A stretch of 64,000 nt of DNA from Helianthus annuus (GCF_002127325.2 NC_035440.2:78803375-78867374); one strand, 5' to 3'; shown: positions 18,838 to 31,230, counted from the first letter of the stretch. Numbers and translations: made by a program. The notes: generated by a model not told the origin, from the letters alone.

Positions 18838-21053
18838 ATGATGATGCATGACATGGCCAATAAGCTGAAGGGCCTTGAGATGGAAATCAGTGATGGTTTT
18901 CTTGTTCACTTCATCATCACTTCGCTTCCTTCGTCCTATGAAGCTTTCAAGATCAATTACAACACTCAGAAGGACAAATGGACGATGAGTGAGCTGATCG
19001 CTATGTGCGTGCAGGAGGAAGAGCGTATGAAGATGGATCGCACTACTGATGTTGCTAACTTCACCACCTCCAGCTCAAAGAAGATGAAGAACTCTTATCA
19101 AAGAAAGGATGCTTCTAAGGTTCAAAAGCCAAATCCAAATCCTAATACAAGTGCACCTTCCAGCTCTAAGAACTCCTTAGGCAAACCCTATTGCAAGTTC
19201 TGTAAGAAGACAGGACATAAGCAAAAGGAATGCACTGACTTCAAGGAGTGGCTGGCTAAGAAAGGTAACGATTTTTTCATGATACTTGAGTCCTTTAATT
19301 TAAATGTTCCTGCTAATTCTTGGTGGTTTGATTCTGGTTCTATGGTTCATGTTACCAATTCACTTCAGGGATTCCTTACAATCCGGAAGCTGGGAAGAAA
19401 CCAAAGAACACTTAAAGTTGGGGATGATCGGGAATTCGAAGTGAAGGCCATAGGAACATTACAATTATTTTTGAAAACTGGTTTATGTATTAAACTTTAT
19501 GATACCTTATATGTTCATGAGGTAACTCGGAACCTTGTATCAGGACCAAAGTTAGACATGGACGGTTTTGTCGTTTCTCATGGTCATCGCAAACTCTCTA
19601 TTCTCTATGATTCCGTTGTTTATGGTACTGGCATTCTGGATGGTGGTCTCTATAGATTAGAACTAGATGATAATTTTTCCAAATCTTTGTTGTCATATAA
19701 TATAAATGAATCACTCACAAAGATGGAAAAGAAACAAATTCGAGACTTGGAGACTTCATCTATGTTGTGGCATCAACGTTTAGGCCACATCTCAAGAGAA
19801 CGATTAAATCGTCTCGTGAAGGATGAAGTCTTACCTCCTCTCGATTTCACTGATTTTGGAACATGTGTCAAATGCCTTAAAGGCAAAATGACATCAGCGA
19901 ATAAGAAAGGTGCCACTAGGAGCTCTAATTTATTAGAACTCATTCACACTGACATTAGTGGTCCCTATCAAATCGTTGGCATCACAGGACATACTTCATT
20001 TATCACTTTCATTGATGATTATTCTCGTTACATGTACTTGTATCTTATAAAGGAAAAGTCTGAATCTCTTACAACCTTTAAAGATTATAAAGCTGAAGTT
20101 GAAAAGCAATTAGATCGTCAGATTAAAGTTGTGAGATCAGATAGAGGCGGTGAATATTATGGAAGACATACTGATGTGGGTCAAGCTCCTGGTCCATTTT
20201 ATGAGTTTTGTAAAGGCCAGGGGATTGTGAACCAATACACCATGCCTGGTACACCTCAGCAGAATGGTGTCGCTGAACGAAGAAATCGTACCCTTATGAA
20301 CATGGTGCGCAGTATGTTAGCCAACACCAATTTACCATTATTCCTCTGGACTGAAACGTTAAAAGCAGCTGTTCATATACTCAATAGAGTTCCTTCTAAG
20401 TCTGTCCCTAAAACTCCTTATGAACTTTGGACAGGAAGGAAACCGAGTCTTAAATATATGAAAGTATGGGGCTGCATTGCTGAAGCAAAACTCTATAATC
20501 CTTTCCTAAGGAAACTTGACCCTAAAACAGTTACCTGCTTCTTTATCGGGTATCCTGATCATTCAAAGGGTTATCGTTTCTATTGTCCTTCCCATGTCAC
20601 CCGTATTGTTGAAACCAAGCGTGCTGCGTTCCTGGAGGATTTCAAGGTCAGTGGGAGCAGTACAAACCCTTACGAAGAATTGCAAGAAGTACAAGACGCG
20701 GGGGGGAGAGACTCGTCGCTTACCATTACTCCGTTTACTCCTCTTGTACCCCATGCAACTGCACCTGAAGCCACTGCACAAATTCCATCTCCACAACCAG
20801 AACCCATTATACCTCATAACGAAGGCACATCAAACGCTCAAAACCAAGACAACGCTGAACCCGAAAATCAACTCAGGAGGTCATCTAGGCAGAGACGGCC
20901 TACTAATTGGGATGATTATGTTACCTACCTGACTGAAATGGATGCTGGAAAGCTCAATGATCCTATCTCTTATAATGAAGCCATTAGCAGTGATCAGTCT
21001 TCTGAATGGAACAAAGCAATGATTGATGAGCTTGAATCCATGAAGAAAAAATG
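18838..21053 (+). pseudogene. Copia gag C-terminus, protease and integrase
   Basis: The 738-codon frame holds the rest of gag, a zinc knuckle [14 protein letters not shown] (about residues 120-135), protease [11 protein letters not shown], the GAG-pre-integrase block [11 protein letters not shown], the integrase finger H-H-C-C (CVKCLKGK) and the core with [18 protein letters not shown] and [14 protein letters not shown]. It then reaches the start of RT ([13 protein letters not shown]). It ends at an A-run (21045-21052) where one extra A shifts the frame. Confidence 0.88.
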
Positions 21054-21054
21054 A

Positions 21055-22535
21055 CGTTTGGGATTTGGTAGAATTACCTAACGGTGTCAAACCTGTAGGT
21101 TGTAAATGGGTGTTCAAAACAAAACTGGATCCGAATGGGAACGTTGAACGCTATAAAGCGAGATTAGTTGCAAAGGGCTACACTCAGAAAGAGGGAATTG
21201 ATTATCAAGAGACGTTTTCACCTGTCTCTCGTAAAGATTCATTAAGGATCGTTATGGCCCTAGTAGCTCATTTTGATTTAGAGCTGCATCAGATGGACGC
21301 CAAAACTGTTTTCCTTAACGGAGACTTAGACGAAGATGTTTACATGAAACAACCTGAAGGCTTCAAACCTGAAGGTCAGGAGCATCTAGTCTGTAAGTTG
21401 AAGAAATCCATTTACGGGTTAAAACAAGCATCACGTCAATGGTATCTCAAGTTTGATGAAGTCATGAAGAGGCAAGGTTTTATGAAGAATCAAGTGGATC
21501 AATGCACCTACCTCAAGATGAGTGGGAGTAACTTTACTATACTTGTCCTTTATGTAGATGATATTCTATTGGCAAGTAATAGTTTAGACATGTTGCATGA
21601 GTCGAAGCGGTTACTCTCGCATAACTTCGACATGAAGGATCTCGGAGATGCTTCTTACGTCATTGGCATCGAAATTCACCGAGATAGACACAAAGGGATC
21701 TTAGGATTGTCTCAAAAGACTAACATAGATCGTGTCCTTACACGTTACAACATGCAACAGTGCAAACCCTCCGTCGCTCCAGTAGTTAAGGGAGATGTTT
21801 TTCGGTTCATTCCAGTGTCCGACAACAGAGGTTGAAAAGGAGCAAATGAGCTAGATACCTTACGCGTCAGTAGTCGGGAGCCTGATGTATGCTCAAGTCT
21901 GTACTCGCCCAGATATCGCTTATATTGCTGGAATGCTAGGTCGTTATCAGACTAATCCTGGCCTAGATCACTAGAAAGCAGCTAAGAAGGTACTTAGGTA
22001 TCTGCAAGGGACGAAAGACTATAAACTTACTTATAGAAGAAGTGATCATTTAGAAGTGGTAGGTTATTCTGATTCTGACTTTGCCAAATGCAAAGATGAC
22101 AAGAAATCCACTTCGGGCTACATCTTTATGTTAGCAGGCGGACCTATCTCATGGAAGAGTCATAAACAACAGTTAACTACAACTTCCACAATGATGGCAG
22201 AATACATTGTTGTTTACAACGCAACCTGTCATGGAATGTTGCTTAGAAATCTGATCACTGGACTCAAAATCGTTAATTCCATTTCTAGACCATTGAAGCT
22301 TTACTGTGATAACTCAGCTGTCGTTAGTTTCTCGAACAGTAACAGTTCGACTGGAGCTGGTTTATATCTCGATACAAAATATTTGTTCGTACGTGAACGA
22401 GTTGAGGAAAATAATCTTTGTATTGAGTATATTCGTACTAAAGATATGCTTGCGGATCCGATGACTAAAGGTCTCCCACCTAAAGTTTTCGAAGAACATG
22501 TATCGAATATGGGACTTACTAAAGACCTTATTTAA
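21055..22535 (+). pseudogene. Copia reverse transcriptase and RNase H, with stops
   Basis: RT resumes as VWDLVELPNGVKPVGCKWVF with KARLVAKGYTQ and YVDD (21551-21562) and stays open to a stop at 21833-21835. The sequence then carries TAG codons near 21853 and 21974 inside the RT/RNase H connection (PYASVVGSLMYA, RYLQGTK). RNase H is recognisable as YSDSDFAKC, KSTSGYIF, LYCDNSAV and ADPMTKGLPP, ending at 22533-22535. Confidence 0.87.
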
Positions 22536-22861
22536 TGGCATATTGTACTAGCTTATGTTTTAATTAATAAAATTTCCTCAGTTTGATTTTGTATGTCTCT
22601 AACATATGTTCTGCCGGTGTAATGACATATAGACAAATATAAATACAAATCAGACGCTAAAGGGCTTATACATATTTTGATCGTGACCATTAGGTTTTAA
22701 ATTGAGGCTATAGTATGATTAATGGGGGTCCTGAGTCGAATGATGATTCAACGAATGTATTTCTCTGCTATAGTTCTTGGTTTAAAGCTAAAATGAGTGT
22801 TAACTCCTGGCCAGGCTTACCTAATACTCATGATAAATGATTACTCGGCTAAGTGGGAGAA
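22536..22861 (+). other. Copia 3' leader with polypurine tract
   Basis: No gene is seen. AAGTGGGAGAA (22851-22861) just before the 3' LTR is the polypurine tract. Confidence 0.75.
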
Positions 22862-23302
22862 TGTGAGATTAAATATATTATTAATGTAATATTTAATCTT
22901 GTAGCCTTTATAATCATTTATATTATATTAGATCAAAATATATTAATAACCTATTAATAATTAGTTGGTAATTGTTGATGGACCATATTACCCTTATTAA
23001 CTAATTAGGTTTCCTCTTGGGTGTATAAATAAGGGGATTATTAGAGAGTTTAAGGGTTACACAAATTACACAATCACAGACCCTCATAACATCAAATTCG
23101 TCTCTCTCCCCATAACCGAAATCTACCCTACTTTCGGTTTCATCACCATCATAACTTTACACCCTAAGGAGGAACCAGATCATCCTGACAATCATGTCGA
23201 ACTCGATGGCTGCATCTCTAACTGGATTCTCTGCTGGCCTGTCTGCTGTAACAGGTATGTTATTCATGTTTTCCATTACATTTAAACAGAACTGATCCAA
23301 CA
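22862..23302 (+). repeat. Copia 3' LTR, 441 bp
   Basis: It is the same length as the 5' LTR with two substitutions by eye (A/G in the ATCACARACCC context and in AATTCRTCTC). It carries the same ATG exon and splice donor and ends CCAACA before the TSD CTGGG. Confidence 0.95.
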
Positions 23303-25559
23303 CTGGGATCTCTTTCAAGGCGATTTCCTCAATGTTTTTTCAGGAATTTTACTCAAATGGGTCTATTAGTAGACGTTGATCGTCTTCGTTCATCGCCTTG
23401 ATTCCTAAAATTAATGACCCAATTTCTCCATCCAATTTCCGCCCTATCAGTTTAATTGGTGTGGTAAACAAAGCTATCTCTAAAGTCCTGGTGAATCGGC
23501 TTAAAAAAGTGGTTGGGAATCTTGTGTCGGAGGAACAGTCTGCCTTCCTGGCCGGGAGAAATATTTCTGATGGCCCCCTTATTCTTAATGAAGCTATCGC
23601 TTGGACGAAGAAAGCCAAAAAATCGGGTATGGTCTTTAAGATTGACATTAATAAAGCTTATGACTCCCTCAATTGGAAATATCTAGATTCGGTTATGGCT
23701 CAAATTAATTTTCCGGTGCTATGGAGGGGCTGGATTATGGAAACTCTTGTCTCATCTAGGGCTTCGGTACTAGTGAATGGATCTCCTACTATGGAATTCG
23801 AGTGTACACGAGGGTTGCGTCAAGGCGATCCTTTGTCTCCCTTTTTGTTTGTTATTGCCATAGAGGCGTTATCCGATATTATGAAAAAGGCCGTGTCGGA
23901 AGGTATTTTCAAAGGTTTACGATGTACATCCAATGGTCCTGTACTTTCCCACCTTATCTATGCGGATGACGTTGTGTTTCTTGGAGAATGGTCGGGAGAA
24001 AATGCCCTTAATCTGCGAAGGATCCTGAGATGTTTTCACTTAGTCTCAGGTTTGAAAGTTAATCTTTCTAAATGTTCCGTTTATGGGGTTGGGGTGGATG
24101 ATGTAGAGGCTCATCTAATGGCGAATGTTCTGGGTTGTAAGAAAGGCTCTTTTCCCTTTAAGCACCTAGGCTTGATGGTAGGTGCAAACATGAATCTTAT
24201 TCGTAATTGGAAGCCGGTTATTGATGTATTTAAAAATCGGTTGTCGCTTTGGAAAGCAAAAAATCTTTCATATGGGGGTAGAATTACTTTGTTAAAGTCG
24301 GTTTTGAATTCATTGCCAACCTATTTCTTTTCTTTATATAAAGCACCGGCTAAAGTCTTAGAGATCTTGGAGAGGTTGAGGAGGGTCTTCTTTTGGGGTG
24401 GTTCGGATGTAAACTCTCATATGAGTTGGATGGCTTGGGAAAAGGTAATTGCTCCAATGGAGTACGGCGGATTAGGATTTGGGTCCCTTCGAGACGCTAA
24501 TTTAGCTATGCTATCGAAGTGGTGTAGAGATTTAAAACGGACAAGGATGGATTATGGAGAAGAGTTGTATGGGCAGTTCATCACAACAATAGATCCTGGG
24601 CTCCGATTCCAACAAAGATGTCTATGGCTGGTCCATGGAAGCAGATTGTCGGAATTCGCGAACATCTCAATCAGGTTGGTGTTAATCTTCTTAATTCAAT
24701 TTGGTGTCGGGTGGGTTGTGGTTCGAAGGCAACCTTCTGGCTTGACTTCTGGATTGGTGAGCAGCCATTATGTGTTGGTTTCCCACTATTATTTGCTCTT
24801 GAGACGGATAAGTCTTGCTGTGTCTCTGATCGGGTTTCATGGGGTGTGAATTCGGTGAACCTATCATGGAGTTGGAGCCGACCTGTAACATCAGCTAGTG
24901 AACAACAGGAACTGTTAGAGTTGTCGCTTCTTCTTTGTGAGTTTAAAGGCGGTAATGGTCCAGATGCATGGGTCTGGAAGTATGATAAATCAGAGGTATT
25001 CTCGGTGGCCAGCATTAAAAGTATTTCAGCTACGGTATCAAGGTCGGTCCCGGAATACTTGTTTTATTGGAATAAATTCGTTCCGAAGAAAGTGGGGATT
25101 GTTCCTTGGCGTGCTTTATCGGAAAGGCTACCTACCCGGGTTGCACTGGCAGCAAGAAACGTCTATATCGCGGATACCCGCTGCTTGTTTTGTGGAGAAT
25201 ACGGAGAAACTTGCGAACATCTTTTCGTGTCGTGCCAGTTTACCCAATCGATCTGGCTTATTATTTCTCAGTGGTGTAGATCTCCCCCCATATATGCATT
25301 CAGCTTAAAAGACATCTTAGATGCTCATGTCTTCGTGAATGGATCCAAGAAGAAAAAAATGGTTTTTAATGCTATCACTCAGGTAGTTATCTGGTGTGTT
25401 TGGAGGATGCGGAATGAAGTCTTATTCGGCCAGGCAACTCCCAATATTACGAAGGTTGTCAAAGAGTCTAAATCGATGGCTTATCACTGGATCAAGAATC
25501 GTTCGGGTTCATCACATTGGTCATGGAATGAATGGCGGAGTTTTAATTTAATTATGTAA
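23303..25559 (+). pseudogene. LINE ORF2, reverse transcriptase and zinc-binding domain, frameshifted
   Basis: After the TSD the frame continues from NNW into DLFQGDFLNVF, then breaks in two places before 23398. The RT core reads IPKINDPISPSNFRPISLI, SAFLAGRNISDG, FKIDINKAYDSLNW, RGLRQGDPLSPFLF and YADD (23959-23970). A frameshift near 24610-24640 leads to the C-terminal part: FWLDFWIG and a zf-RVT domain (FVPKKVGIVPWRALSERLPTR, then CLFCGEYGETCEHLFVSC), ending HWSWNEWRSFNLIM at 25559. The catalytic motifs are intact but the ORF is not. Confidence 0.88.
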
Positions 25560-25672
25560 TGTAGTTGGTTTGATGGTCTTTTTCATGTGTGGTGTTATGA
25601 TTTGTAAATTTGGTGTCTAGCATCTTGCTAGTTGATTAATAATAATTTTGTTGGCCGTTAAAAAAAAAAAAA
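25560..25672 (+). other. LINE 3' UTR and poly(A) tail
   Basis: A T/G-rich 3' UTR ends in a 13-A run (25660-25672), after which unrelated sequence begins (CAATGAACATGG). Confidence 0.8.
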
Positions 25673-25801
25673 CAATGAACATGGTAATCGCATTCAAGAA
25701 GGAAACAAAAATTATGATGGATTGATTTTCTTTTTTTGAACGGCAAATTTCTTTTACTTCTGTCGTCTATGGGACTTAAACCAAATACCTTTCCTCCAAG
25801 G
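25673..25801. other. Spacer, nothing recognised
   Basis: AT-rich sequence with no coding potential that I can support. Confidence 0.5.
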
Positions 25802-25975
25802 TGTTTAAAGGCAGGGGCGCAGCTTAGGCTACCCCTGAGGAGGCGCCCGCCCCCCGTACTTATCGATGCGTAGTGTTATGAATAGTACTTTCGTATAGGT
25901 ATATACGTTGCCGCCCCCTGGTTTCGGAAAAATTGGGGGGGGGGGGGGGCGTGGCTTCGCCAATGTTTAAAGGCA
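25802..25975. mobile_element. Small GC-rich insertion between 12-bp direct repeats
   Basis: TGTTTAAAGGCA occurs at 25802-25813 and 25964-25975, flanking about 150 bp of GC-rich sequence with a 16-G run (about 25935-25950) and GCCGCCCCTGG-like words. Direct repeats of this length fit a SINE or other target-primed insertion, but there is no clear A/T tail and no matching inverted ends. Confidence 0.4.
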
Positions 25976-26059
25976 TTGTCTTTGCCAATGGACCACCACC
26001 CCATTAGCATGATGGATTGAATAGAATCGAGAATTATTACCTTTAATGTTGATCGGAAC

Positions 26060-26835
26060 CATTGGGTAGTGTTTGGTATGAATGAATGAAAGGTGGAATG
26101 GAATGGATGATTACGAGGGAATGAAGAAAAGAGTGTTTGGTTGGTTAATGGAATGGAATCATCCATTCCAAATGGCATTCCATTCCCTCAAAATCATTCC
26201 TTCCACCCCCCATGTTTTTTTTTCCATTCCATCCCCTCTTGCACCATTCATCAACAACAGCATAACCAACCACCTTCGCCACAACCCACCACCACCACCC
26301 ACCACCGACGCCATCGCCGCCACCCGCCACCACCTCACGCCGACAGCCACCGTCGCCGCCGCCACCCACTCGCACCCTTATCACCCACAGCCGCGACCAA
26401 CCGCCAACGCCACTCGTCGCCGCCGCCCACCACCATTGTCGACGCCACCACCACCAACCGCCGCCACCCACCGCCACCGCTGCTGCCACCCACCACCAAC
26501 TGCCACCTTGTTGCCACCACCACTCGTCGTCACCGCCGCACCGCCGCACCGCCACTCGCCGCCACCACCACCACCACCACCCATCTTCGCCGCCTACACC
26601 CACCACCGCCACCTATAACCGCCCACAATTGCTACCACCGACCACCACCACCACTCACCGCTTATTTTATTATTCCGTTTTTCTTGCCTACCAAATAATA
26701 CACAATAATAATTCATTCAATTCACACATGGTAACCAAACAAGACATGGAATGGTAATGATCCATTGCATTCTCTCGTCCATTCCATTACCTCATCCATT
26801 CCATTCCTCCGTCTATTCCATTTGGTGTTGATTTA
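26060..26835. mobile_element. MITE-like element with GGAATGGAATG arms and a CCACCG core
   Basis: The left arm (about 26066-26205) is rich in GGAATGGAATGG and GTGTTTGG; the right arm (about 26690-26830) has ATTCCATTCC and AACCAAAC, roughly the inverse. The centre (about 26270-26660) is a CCACCA/CCGCCA low-complexity tract. The tract produces long open frames on both strands (His/Pro/Thr or Gly/Trp rich) that are not genes. Confidence 0.5.
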
Positions 26836-27762
26836 CGGATGACGATTAGAGGTGTAAAAAAAGGATTCTGGGCTAGTAAAGAATGTGGCGTTTCGTATAG
26901 GTGAAAGCGGTTCTAATAATGATGTCGCATTTATCCGTAAATTTAGTTCCATGTGACATGAATGTGTAAGCTACTTTCAATAAATTTGGGTTATAACCCT
27001 TTTGGTTTCAGTTGATTTTGATTATCTACCAAAATAACGTGTTTCTTTATTTATAAAAGAAAACGTAGATAATTCCTCCTAATCTACCATCGTCTATTGC
27101 ATGGGTTGAATAAACACGTGTATTACACGGGTTAATTAAATATAATATAATCGGTTAACACATATGGTCGTCAAGATAGTTTTTAAAAAAAAAAAAATAA
27201 ACTTTAATGTATTATAACATTTTACTTTGTTTTTTATTTATTTATTATTAGGTTAGAAAGTTAAGTATTACGCATAATTACATTAATGAAAATTTAAATT
27301 AAATAGTTATTAATAAGAGGAAAAAGTAATAGAAAAAAGTTAAAAAGAAAAAAAATGTTCACTTTTTAAATTTTCATGTATGATGTTATAGTTTTACTTT
27401 CATATTTGATTAGGTTTGTATAGTAATAGCAAGAGGAATTAACAACAAATATATTTTTGTTCCTTTGAACTACTGTGATTCATTGGAATTTGGAAATAAT
27501 TCTTAATTGAGTGCAGTTCTTCATGAGTTTCATTACCTGTCGGTTATTAGATAGTAATTAAAGATAAAAATTATAAACTTTTATATAAACAAATAAAACT
27601 ATCTTTATCTTTACAAATAATAAAAACGCTAATATTTTTTTAATTTTATTAATTAATATATGGTTATTAGTTATCCCTATTATTATCATCATCAAAATCT
27701 TTTAATTTTAATAATTAATATATGGTTATCACTTATCTTTATCTTTATCATCAAATCAAACG
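26836..27762. other. AT-rich spacer
   Basis: No ORF, TIR or tandem array is convincing. A/T runs and a repeated TTAATTTTATTAATTAATATATGGTTAT word (about 27640 and 27705) are the only structure noted, split here by substitutions. Confidence 0.5.
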
Positions 27763-29880
27763 GTGTTCCTTAAAGGCAGATACATTCTAAACAATCCTTT
27801 AATGGTTAATGAGATTATCTCTTGGATTAAAAAAGTTAAAAAATGTTTTCCTTTTAAAAATAGTTTTTAAAAGGCTTATGACAATGTTTGTTGGGGATTT
27901 TTGTTGGATATCATGGGACAAATGGGTTTTTCTTAATCTTTGGTGTAAATGGGTGAAAGGGGTTTTGGTAACTGCTAGATCATCGATATTAGTAAATGGG
28001 ATTCCTACTTTCGAATTTAATTACTCCAATGGGATCAGACGGGGAGACCCATTATCTCCGTTTCTGTTCCTTTTGGCATTGTTTAACATCTTTTGCAAAG
28101 CAGGTATGGAAGGGTTTTTCAAAGGCATTCAAACTCCAAATAACAGACCGATTGTCTCACATCTTTTTTATGCTGATGACACTTTAATTTTGGGAGATTG
28201 GGATAGGGGTAACGTGACGAATGTTGCTAGATGCCTCAGAATTTTTTACATATGTTCAGGTCTTAAAATTAACATGCATAAATCTACTTGTATGGGTTGG
28301 GGGTGGATAATCATGATATCGAGGATATGGCTAATGTGATTGGGTGTAATACTGATAACATTCTGCTTTCCTACTTGGGTATCAAGGTGGGGCCTAATAT
28401 GAATAGAATCAGCAATTGGGACACAATTATTGAGATTTTCGACAAAAGATTATCGGTTTGGAAAGATAAAACTTTGTCTATAGGTGGGAGACTTACTTTA
28501 ATTAACTCTATTCTTGAGAGTCTCCCCATATATTAATTTTTTTTATATAAAGCCCCGGATGGTATAATTAAGATTCTCGAAGGTAAGATGAGAAAGTTTA
28601 TGTGGGCGGGTTCGAGTGAAAATAAAAAAAAAGGATGAACTGGGTTGCTTGGGATTGGGTCACTTATCCCAAGAAAAAGGGGGGTTATGTATTAATAGAC
28701 TAAAAGAAGTAAATGAGGCACTCCTGTATAAGTGGGGATTGAGATATAGGGTCGAAAACCAAAACCTGTGGAGGAAAGTGGTGGAGGATTATCATAGCAA
28801 AAACAATCAGAGAAGCTTCCTGCCTCTAAACTGAAAATCTACGGGTTGCTGGAAAAATATTGTTAGATTAATATCTAAAATGAAATTAAACGGGAAGGGT
28901 ATAAATCAGGTGATTCTTGGTAAAGTGGGGAGCGGATATGATATTCGGTTTTGGTTAGACACATGGGTGGATGATCTTCCTTTCGTGGAAAGGTGGCCAT
29001 ATATTTTCGTTTTGGAATCGTATAAATCTTGCAGGGTTTCGAATAGAATGGGAACAGGGCAAGGAAATGGGAGCTATACTTGGAATTGGGTGAGACAACC
29101 CGAGTCTGATGCAGAGCTTAAGGAATGGTAGGAATGTTAAGAAGTTATCAACAGAGTGAGAATGTCAAATGATAAGGACTCTTGGCTTTGGAAAGTAGAC
29201 ATATTGGATTCTTTCTCAGTTTTCTCTGTGAAGAAGGCTATTATTTCAGATATGGGGAGTAGCAACCTTCCTAATTTCGAGTGAAGCAAATGGCTGCCAA
29301 ATAAATGCAATATTATGGCATGGAGAGGTAACTTGGATAGACTTGCTACCAGAGTCAACTTGAGAAGAAGGAACGTGAAAATCTTATCGGTTATGTGTCC
29401 TTACTGCGATTAATACGGGGAAACGGTGGATCATTTGTTTACAGCTTGTACGATGGCAACTCGGGTGTGGGCAGCTATCAGTGCTTGGTGCAACATTCCC
29501 CCCGATTTTCGTGTTTGATTTCAAAGATTTAATGGATATTCATAATTCTACTTGGGGGGGGGGGGGATTGAAGAAGACTATTCATGGGTTGATTATTATT
29601 TCTTGTTGGTGTATTTGGAAAGGCAGAAATGATTTGGTTTTTAAGCAGATTAGTAGAAGTCCGCAAAATATCATGACAGAGATTAAATCGAAGGGTTTCG
29701 GGTGGGTTAAAAATAGATCGTCATGTAAATATATTGATTGGAAGGAGTGGTGTAAATTCCCTATGTGTATGTTGTAATTTTGCCCTTTGCCCGTTTGGGT
29801 CAGGGGTTTTGTTTTGTATTGGTCTTTTGCCCGTTTGGGTCGAAATTGTGTTTTAATGAAGTTTAATTTTCAAAAAAAAA
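27763..29880 (+). mobile_element. 5'-truncated L1-type LINE (second copy)
   Basis: The block starts inside RT at VFLKGRYILNNPLM and continues through KAYDN, GIRRGDPLSPFLF, YADD (28169-28180), LGIKVGPNMNRI, FWLDTWVDDLP and the zf-RVT region (WLPNKCNIMAWRGN), ending KNRSSCKYIDWKEWCKFP near 29777. It has many stops and frameshifts (for example TAA at 27869, a frame change near 28300, TAG at about 29129). The 3' end is marked by nine A residues at 29872-29880. It belongs to a different subfamily from the LINE at 1372 judging by its divergent RT. Confidence 0.85.
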
Positions 29881-30652
29881 TCAAAATTTCTTTTACAAAT
29901 TTTATTTGAAACCTCCTCATAAAGAGACATGTGTCCCCAAAATAATTTATTTTATTATAGATTAGTATATGACTAAAATGCATTATGACAGACTTTTCTT
30001 GTTGTGTTTATTAATGATAACTAGCATTAACCATTCCCGTTTTGCGATGGGGGTATAAAACCATGCCAAATAACATCAATGTCAAACTACCGAGATCGGC
30101 CATCAACACTAAATTTGTGGCGTCTTATTGCGAAGAAATTAGAACCGAAACGTAAAACATAGAAAAATAATAACTAAGTCGATCTAGGACCCGTAAGTCA
30201 TGACGAACCCGTCAAATGGGAAAAAATAGATGAGAAAAACATTGAACCACACACGGATGTTGTCTCGTATTAACTCGTAAAACTTAGAATGAAATGTAAA
30301 ACGAAATGTAACAAGATACTACTTTGTGAAAATACGTACACAAGCGGACATGCAGGTTCTCTTTGTTTAACAAAAAGTGAAATATTAGATATTAAAATTT
30401 ATAAACACGATTTCTAGGGTTGAATATTAAAATTGAAACATTATGTTATGGAGCGATGAACTTATGGATCAATTTATTGGTGATAGGAACCATGAGTAGG
30501 GACGTTATGGCGCGATTTCTTTTGTTTTACATGACCCGACCCGATACGAACCGATTTTTTTACTTATATACCTAGGGGTCTAAAATTTTCAAAAATGTTC
30601 CGCACCCCCATGGAAAAATTCATGGGTCTGCCACTGGTTGTGATATGGTGTT
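29881..30652. other. Spacer with an extra 590-bp segment
   Basis: 29881-30066 matches the block at 35100-35300 and 35525-35560. The stretch 30067-30650 is absent from that copy and ends near CATGGGTCTGCCACTGG, a word typical of plant hAT-type MITE ends; I could not find a matching left end. Confidence 0.45.
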
Positions 30653-31230
30653 TAGCTCTTACAAAATGGTAAGGGTTATAATTCTTGTGAATACAAGATT
30701 AGATGTAAAACAAATTGCTGTTAAAAATCAAAATATTTTTAATATTTTCATTTATATTTAAGGTATATTTATGTTCTTGTAAATGACTACATATACATTC
30801 GTGATGACTTAAATGCTTGAGTACTTTTCAACCAAATTTAAGGTTTATTTATGGTCTTGTAAAAAGACTACATATCCATTCGCGATGACTTAAATGCTTG
30901 AGTACTTTTCAACCAAAGAATGCATGTGATCTACCGATTTTAATGTATGTTGTAAAGGTGTGCCTTCGCCGGAGGGTGTGGAGACGCCACCTCCATCAGA
31001 TCATCATCAATGGCGCCTAAGGTGCGCCACCACCCCATACCACCGAATTTAAGAGGCGGCGCCATAGGGTCTTCGCGAGCATGTTAACGGAATGAAATTG
31101 GGAGGATCGAGGTATGTTGGTCAACATATCCGTTGGCCAACGTTCATTTTTTAAAAAATTTTTTTTTTTAATTCAAATATAAATACAAACCTATCCGAAA
31201 CTAAAAACACACACCAATCACAACTAAAAA
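30653..31230 (+). repeat. Non-coding leader of PIF/Harbinger copy A, also present at 35580-36232
   Basis: This carries two copies of an 83-bp unit (about 30764-30914: GACTACATATCCATTCGCGA, then GAGTACTTTTCAACC), then GGCGCCATAGGGTCTTCGC, a GTTGGTCAACATATCCGTTG segment and a TATAAATA-like word about 50 bp before the transposase start. Confidence 0.65.

Larger units (their letters stand above)
16554..23302 (+). mobile_element. Ty1/copia retrotransposon with a gag exon inside its LTR, 6749 bp
   Basis: LTRs of 441 bp (TGTGAGATT to CCAACA) flank the element, with TSD CTGGG at 16549-16553 and 23303-23307. The primer site is tRNA-iMet type (16997-17008). Domain order is gag, protease, integrase, RT, RNase H, which is copia. 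The two LTRs show two substitutions by eye (about 0.45%). The coding part has an in-frame TAA (18680-18682), a frameshift near 18808, an A-run frameshift near 21045-21052 and stops around 21835-21975. It is therefore not autonomous although young. I do not assign a copia lineage. Confidence 0.93.
1372..25672 (+). mobile_element. L1-type LINE with RRM ORF1, split by two nested LTR elements
   Basis: Four blocks belong to one non-LTR retrotransposon: 1372-2811 and 14784-15151 (ORF1), 15148-16553 and 23303-25559 (ORF2), then a 3' UTR and poly(A) at 25660-25672. Removing the Athila element (2812-14783), the copia element (16554-23302) and one copy of each 5-bp TSD leaves about 5.57 kb, a normal size for a plant L1. 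Domain order is RRM, variable linker, AP-type endonuclease, reverse transcriptase and zf-RVT. ORF1 has an in-frame TAG and ORF2 has several frameshifts, many at G or A runs, so the copy is dead. Both LTR insertions are younger than the LINE. Confidence 0.9.

Noticed and set aside
26082..26698. Long overlapping open frames on both strands (His/Pro/Thr-rich, Gly/Trp-rich)
   Set aside because: They are translations of a CCACCA/CCGCCA low-complexity tract; no domain, no codon pattern, all frames open together.
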